Source of the DNA: Fibrobacterota bacterium
GTDB lineage: Bacteria; Fibrobacterota; Fibrobacteria; UBA11236
Reading direction: 5' to 3'
DNA length: 64,000 nucleotides
Assembly (NCBI GenBank): GCA_019509785.1
Contig: JAEKLQ010000051.1
Coordinates: 1 to 64,000, forward strand
Both the position numbers and the translations under genes were made by a program. Positions within the stretch are counted from its first letter, which is position 1; every line of letters starts with the position of its first letter. This document shows, piece after piece, positions 61,510 to 64,000 of this stretch. The notes under the pieces were generated by a model, which was not told where the DNA came from, ran no database searches, and saw only the letters and a list, made by a program, of their open reading frames with translations.

Positions 61510-62306
61510 CCATGGATTGCCCCCGATTCCTGGAACTATTGCATCCCTGGTTGGATGGCGAACTCGATCTGGTGAATGCGCTGGAGATGGAAAGGCATTC
61601 CGATGGTTGCGGCGCCTGTTTGGCCGAAAGCGCGGCGCTGCGCGATCTCAAGGCGCGCCTTTCCCATGGCGCCCTGGCCTTCGCGGCCCCGCCGGGATTG
61701 GCCGCCCGGATACGCGCCTCCCTGCCCGTCGCTTCCCCCGCCTCCGTTCCCCCTGCTCTTCCGGCGTCGGATGGATCGGGCAGCAAAAGATGGAGGCCCT
61801 GGCATAGACCGCGCGCGAGGTTGGGCGCGGCCGGTCTCGTATCTGCTCTCCTCGCCTTGGCCCTAGGCTTCTGGGCTATGAATGCGGGCTTCCGCCGCGA
61901 TGCCTTGGCCGGGGAAATGGTGGCCTGCCATGTCCGCTCGCTCCAAGCCGATCACCTATTCGATGTCGCCTCCACCGATCGGCATACCGTGAAACCCTGG
62001 TTCACGGGCAAGTTGGATTTCTCCCCGCCGGTGGCGGATTTTTCCGAAGAGGGTTTCCCCCTCGTCGGGGGAAGATTGGAATACCTCGGCGGGCATCCCG
62101 TGGCCGCCTTGGTCTATCGGAGGCATCTGCATGTCATCAACGTGTTCTGCTGGCCTGCCGCGAGCGGGGATAATGGCCGGGCAACGCCGAAAACGCTGCA
62201 GGGCTACCACGTCGTATTCTGGAGTCGGGATGGCTTTCGCTTGGGCGCCGTTTCCGATCTGAATGCGGAGGAGTTGGGCCAGTTCGTCGAACTGATGAAA
62301 AGATGA
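61506..62306 (+). CDS. Membrane anti-sigma factor with zinc-finger-like N-terminus
   Basis: 266 residues, ATGA overlap with the sigma gene. The N-terminal 'CPRFLELLHPWLDGEL' and 'MERHSDGCGACLAESAAL' have the H-x3-C-x2-C zinc-binding anti-sigma signature. A single membrane segment lies near 105-125 ('LGAAGLVSALLALALGFWAM'), followed by a periplasmic part ('HTVKPWFTGKLDFSPPVADF', 'LHVINVFCWPA'). This is the typical partner of an ECF factor and releases it when the signal arrives. The presence of Cys and a heme-free, 'HTVKPWFTGKLDF' motif resembles redox-type anti-sigmas. Confidence 0.87.
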   Translation: MTMDCPRFLELLHPWLDGELDLVNALEMERHSDGCGACLAESAALRDLKARLSHGALAFAAPPGLAARIRASLPVASPASVPPALPASDGSGSKRWRPWHRPRARLGAAGLVSALLALALGFWAMNAGFRRDALAGEMVACHVRSLQADHLFDVASTDRHTVKPWFTGKLDFSPPVADFSEEGFPLVGGRLEYLGGHPVAALVYRRHLHVINVFCWPAASGDNGRATPKTLQGYHVVFWSRDGFRLGAVSDLNAEELGQFVELMKR

Positions 62307-62339
62307 GGGGACGAGAACCAACGGAATCGGGAGGGAAGC

Positions 62340-62364
62340 GCGGGCCGCAACGCGTGCGGCCCGC
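62340..62364. terminator. Bidirectional terminator hairpin
   Basis: GCGGGCCGCA-acgcg-TGCGGCCCGC, a perfect 10-bp stem between the convergent anti-sigma and GLUG genes (62307-62372). The plus strand has CTTTTACTT a few bases after it. It probably ends both transcripts. Confidence 0.7.
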
Positions 62365-62372
62365 GCCGGCTT

Positions 62373-63656
62373 TTACTTAGGCTGTACGGTCGGGTTCGGG
62401 ATATTGTGGAGGGTGATGTGTTCAGTGGACGAATTCAGATCCCACTCCAAAGGCGTGTAGGAACATCCGCCGAAACCCCAATCGGTGTCGCTACCGGAAG
62501 CGAGCTTGCATTGGTCGTAGCCTTGGTTGGTGATCATGTCCTGGGTGACAATTTGCCCGACGACGTAGGGCCAGAGCAGTCGGTTCGGATTCGGGTGGGG
62601 GGCCTTAAGCGTCGCGTCGCTCATTCCCGTTTGACAGCCGCCGGCGATGCTGGGCGCAGGCGTCCCCGGGTCCGCGTTCGTGCTCCAATAGGATTCATCG
62701 CAGCGGGAAAACGTCCCTTCCTGGAAGCCGATGACCCCCGCGCGATTGGTGCCCGCTCCCATATCGATGACATTGCCCCGATAGATCATATAACGGATGG
62801 TCGAGGGGGTCGCCCCGTCATTATACGCGGCCCCGATGATGCCGCCTGCCGCAAATTGCCCGCGCACCGGGCCGACGACATTGATGCTGCGGACGTCCGC
62901 TCCCATCAGCGTCCCGATCAGGCCTCCGGCATCGACCTCGGATCCGGCGGGGATGGTGGGATTGACGTTCACGTTCGTGAAGACTTCGTAAATCCCGATG
63001 CGGGGATCATCGTTGAGGGTGATTGGCCCGTCGCTGCTGACCTTTCCGATGAATCCGCCCACGCTCCACCCGGATCCATTGACGGTCCCGGTGGCGTAGC
63101 ATCTTTGGATCAGGCCACGGTTACCGCCGGCGAATCCCACCGCCATGCCCACGTCGGCCGCGGTGCTGGTCCCGGTTACAGTGCCGGTCACGTAGCTATT
63201 CGTCAGATGGGTGGCGTTCCACATGACGCCGACGATGGCTCCGACGATGGAAGAGCCTGAAACGGTCACGTTAGTCAGATGGATCCGGTTCAAGGTCGCG
63301 CCATCGGTTTGGCTGAAAAGGCCGGTATATTTCGTGCCGACGATGTGCAGGTTGTTGATCGTGTAAACGCCGCCGTCGAAACTTCCCGTGAAAGTGCCGA
63401 TAGGCACGAACGGGGCGTTCGCCGTGGCTGAAGCGTCGATGTTACCGCCTAGGACGTAATGCCCCGTCGGCGACATGCTGCGAAGGCCCGCTAAGGTCGT
63501 GATCGTCGTCGTGCCGGCCGTTTGCGCCGCCACGGCGTTTTGGCTCGCATCAGCGCCCGTGGGGCCTTCGTTACAGGCGAGGAGGGCGGAAATGGTGAGT
63601 ATGAATACGGCTTCCTTGGGATGAATGTGGGTTTTCCCCGCCATTGCTTTTTTCAT
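62373..63656 (-). CDS. GLUG-motif lipoprotein
   Basis: 427 residues. Leader MKKAMAGKTHIHPKEAVFIL, lipobox SALLAC. GLUG-type repeats follow a 'FTGSFDGGVYTINNLHI' unit: 'GTKYTGLFSQTDGATLNRIH', 'SGSSIVGAIVGVMWNATHLT', 'GWSVGGFIGKVSSDG', 'DAGGLIGTLMGADVRSINVV' and 'GAAYNDGATPSTIRYM'. The G-L-I/F-G turns are typical of GLUG surface proteins, probably a solenoid/beta-helix. Three or four Cys in the C-terminal part may form disulfides. Surface binding is inferred. Confidence 0.8.
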   Translation of the reverse strand: MKKAMAGKTHIHPKEAVFILTISALLACNEGPTGADASQNAVAAQTAGTTTITTLAGLRSMSPTGHYVLGGNIDASATANAPFVPIGTFTGSFDGGVYTINNLHIVGTKYTGLFSQTDGATLNRIHLTNVTVSGSSIVGAIVGVMWNATHLTNSYVTGTVTGTSTAADVGMAVGFAGGNRGLIQRCYATGTVNGSGWSVGGFIGKVSSDGPITLNDDPRIGIYEVFTNVNVNPTIPAGSEVDAGGLIGTLMGADVRSINVVGPVRGQFAAGGIIGAAYNDGATPSTIRYMIYRGNVIDMGAGTNRAGVIGFQEGTFSRCDESYWSTNADPGTPAPSIAGGCQTGMSDATLKAPHPNPNRLLWPYVVGQIVTQDMITNQGYDQCKLASGSDTDWGFGGCSYTPLEWDLNSSTEHITLHNIPNPTVQPK

Positions 63657-63813
63657 GGATCAAAAACCTCGCTCTTGGTTGAGAGGAAAAATCAGGGAGT
63701 GCGAAAGGGATCCCAGGGGTGAAGGCAATAAATGCAATTACCCGACAAGCCTTAGAAGCTTTCGACCTGAAGTTTGCACCACTTTTTTTAGCGAAGGGAA
63801 AAAAGGCCGATTC

Positions 63814-64000
63814 CTAGACCGTCTTCCATTTCCCCAGGGTGAAAAGCCATAGGGTGAAGAGGCCCACCGAGGTTTCCGAGAAGAAGACCCCCCAGAAGAC
63901 GCCGGAATGCGCCCAACCCATGCGAATGGCAAGGAACCAGGATAGAGGAATCTGGATCATCCAAAAGAACACGATGTTGATGAGGGTGGGCGTGCGCGTA
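63814..64000 (-). CDS. MATE family efflux transporter, C-terminal end (5' truncated by window)
   Basis: Reading the minus strand from the right edge gives 61 residues ending at a TAG at 63814: 'TRTPTLINIVFFWMIQIPLS' then 'WFLAIRMGWAHSGVFWGVFF' and 'SETSVGLFTLWLFTLGKWK'. Two hydrophobic segments and the 'P-x-L-I-N-I-x-F-F-W' block match the last helices of MATE Na+/H+ drug-type antiporters. The gene begins beyond the window. It converges toward nothing else; the GLUG gene lies upstream of it in the same orientation but is separated by 157 bases. Confidence 0.75.
   Translation of the reverse strand, partial: TRTPTLINIVFFWMIQIPLSWFLAIRMGWAHSGVFWGVFFSETSVGLFTLWLFTLGKWKTV

Noticed and set aside
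63738-63932. 64-codon minus-strand frame near the right edge
   Set aside because: A different phase of the same strand encodes the MATE C-terminus, which is the real gene.
1-64000. tRNA, rRNA, transposase, integrase or prophage genes
   Set aside because: None recognised on either strand.

Overview
The window looks like chromosome of a high-GC, Gram-negative member of the FCB superphylum. I favour Fibrobacterota. The main clue is a TIGR02147-family gene (33717-34589), a paralogous family first described in Fibrobacter succinogenes. It sits next to a large lipoprotein gene. Many lipoproteins, OmpA-domain proteins, beta-propeller proteins and secreted proteins with C-terminal sorting-like domains fit an FCB envelope. 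No rRNA, tRNA, CRISPR array, transposase or phage gene was found, so this reads as ordinary core and accessory chromosome.

Layout. 1-720: end of a secreted ThuA-like protein. 845-3683 (minus): molybdate uptake operon modA, di-Mop protein, modB, modC. 3839-4857: gluconokinase and a lipoprotein. 4948-13205: a Yej-type peptide importer (binding protein, two permeases, two separate ATPases), interrupted by an opposite-strand von Willebrand A (VWA) gene. 13206-17634: an AT-rich small lipoprotein gene, a frameshifted second VWA gene and an OmpA-type protein. 17748-24674: FAH-family hydrolase, zinc-ribbon membrane protein, a structured non-coding stretch, hemerythrin-like protein, a sugar-transferase/deacetylase fusion and small envelope proteins. 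24755-31745: LarA-like protein, secreted esterase, aminotransferase, MFS transporter and argininosuccinate lyase. 32224-36859: lipoprotein plus TIGR02147 regulator, divergent from two lipoproteins built from a strict C-x27-C module. 37107-40830: tandem pseudo-receiver/DUF4388 paralogs and a PstS-OmpA fusion. 41241-50292: Asp-box protein, GH31 glucosidase, ankyrin lipoprotein, XRE-like regulator, HrpA helicase. 50403-64000: large Ig-like lipoprotein, two-domain DUF92 protein, HxlR regulator with a dehydrogenase, propeller and LamG secreted proteins, DoxX protein, ECF sigma/anti-sigma pair, GLUG lipoprotein and the C-terminus of a MATE transporter.

The most unusual signals are two. First, a dispersed bipartite palindrome, GTAAC-N6-GTTAC, occurs five times perfectly and at least nine more times with one changed base. 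It lies mostly inside unrelated genes, as expected of a chromosome-scale protein-binding site rather than an operator. Second, the adjacent lipoproteins at 34900-36859 are made of 29-residue modules with cysteines always exactly 27 residues apart.
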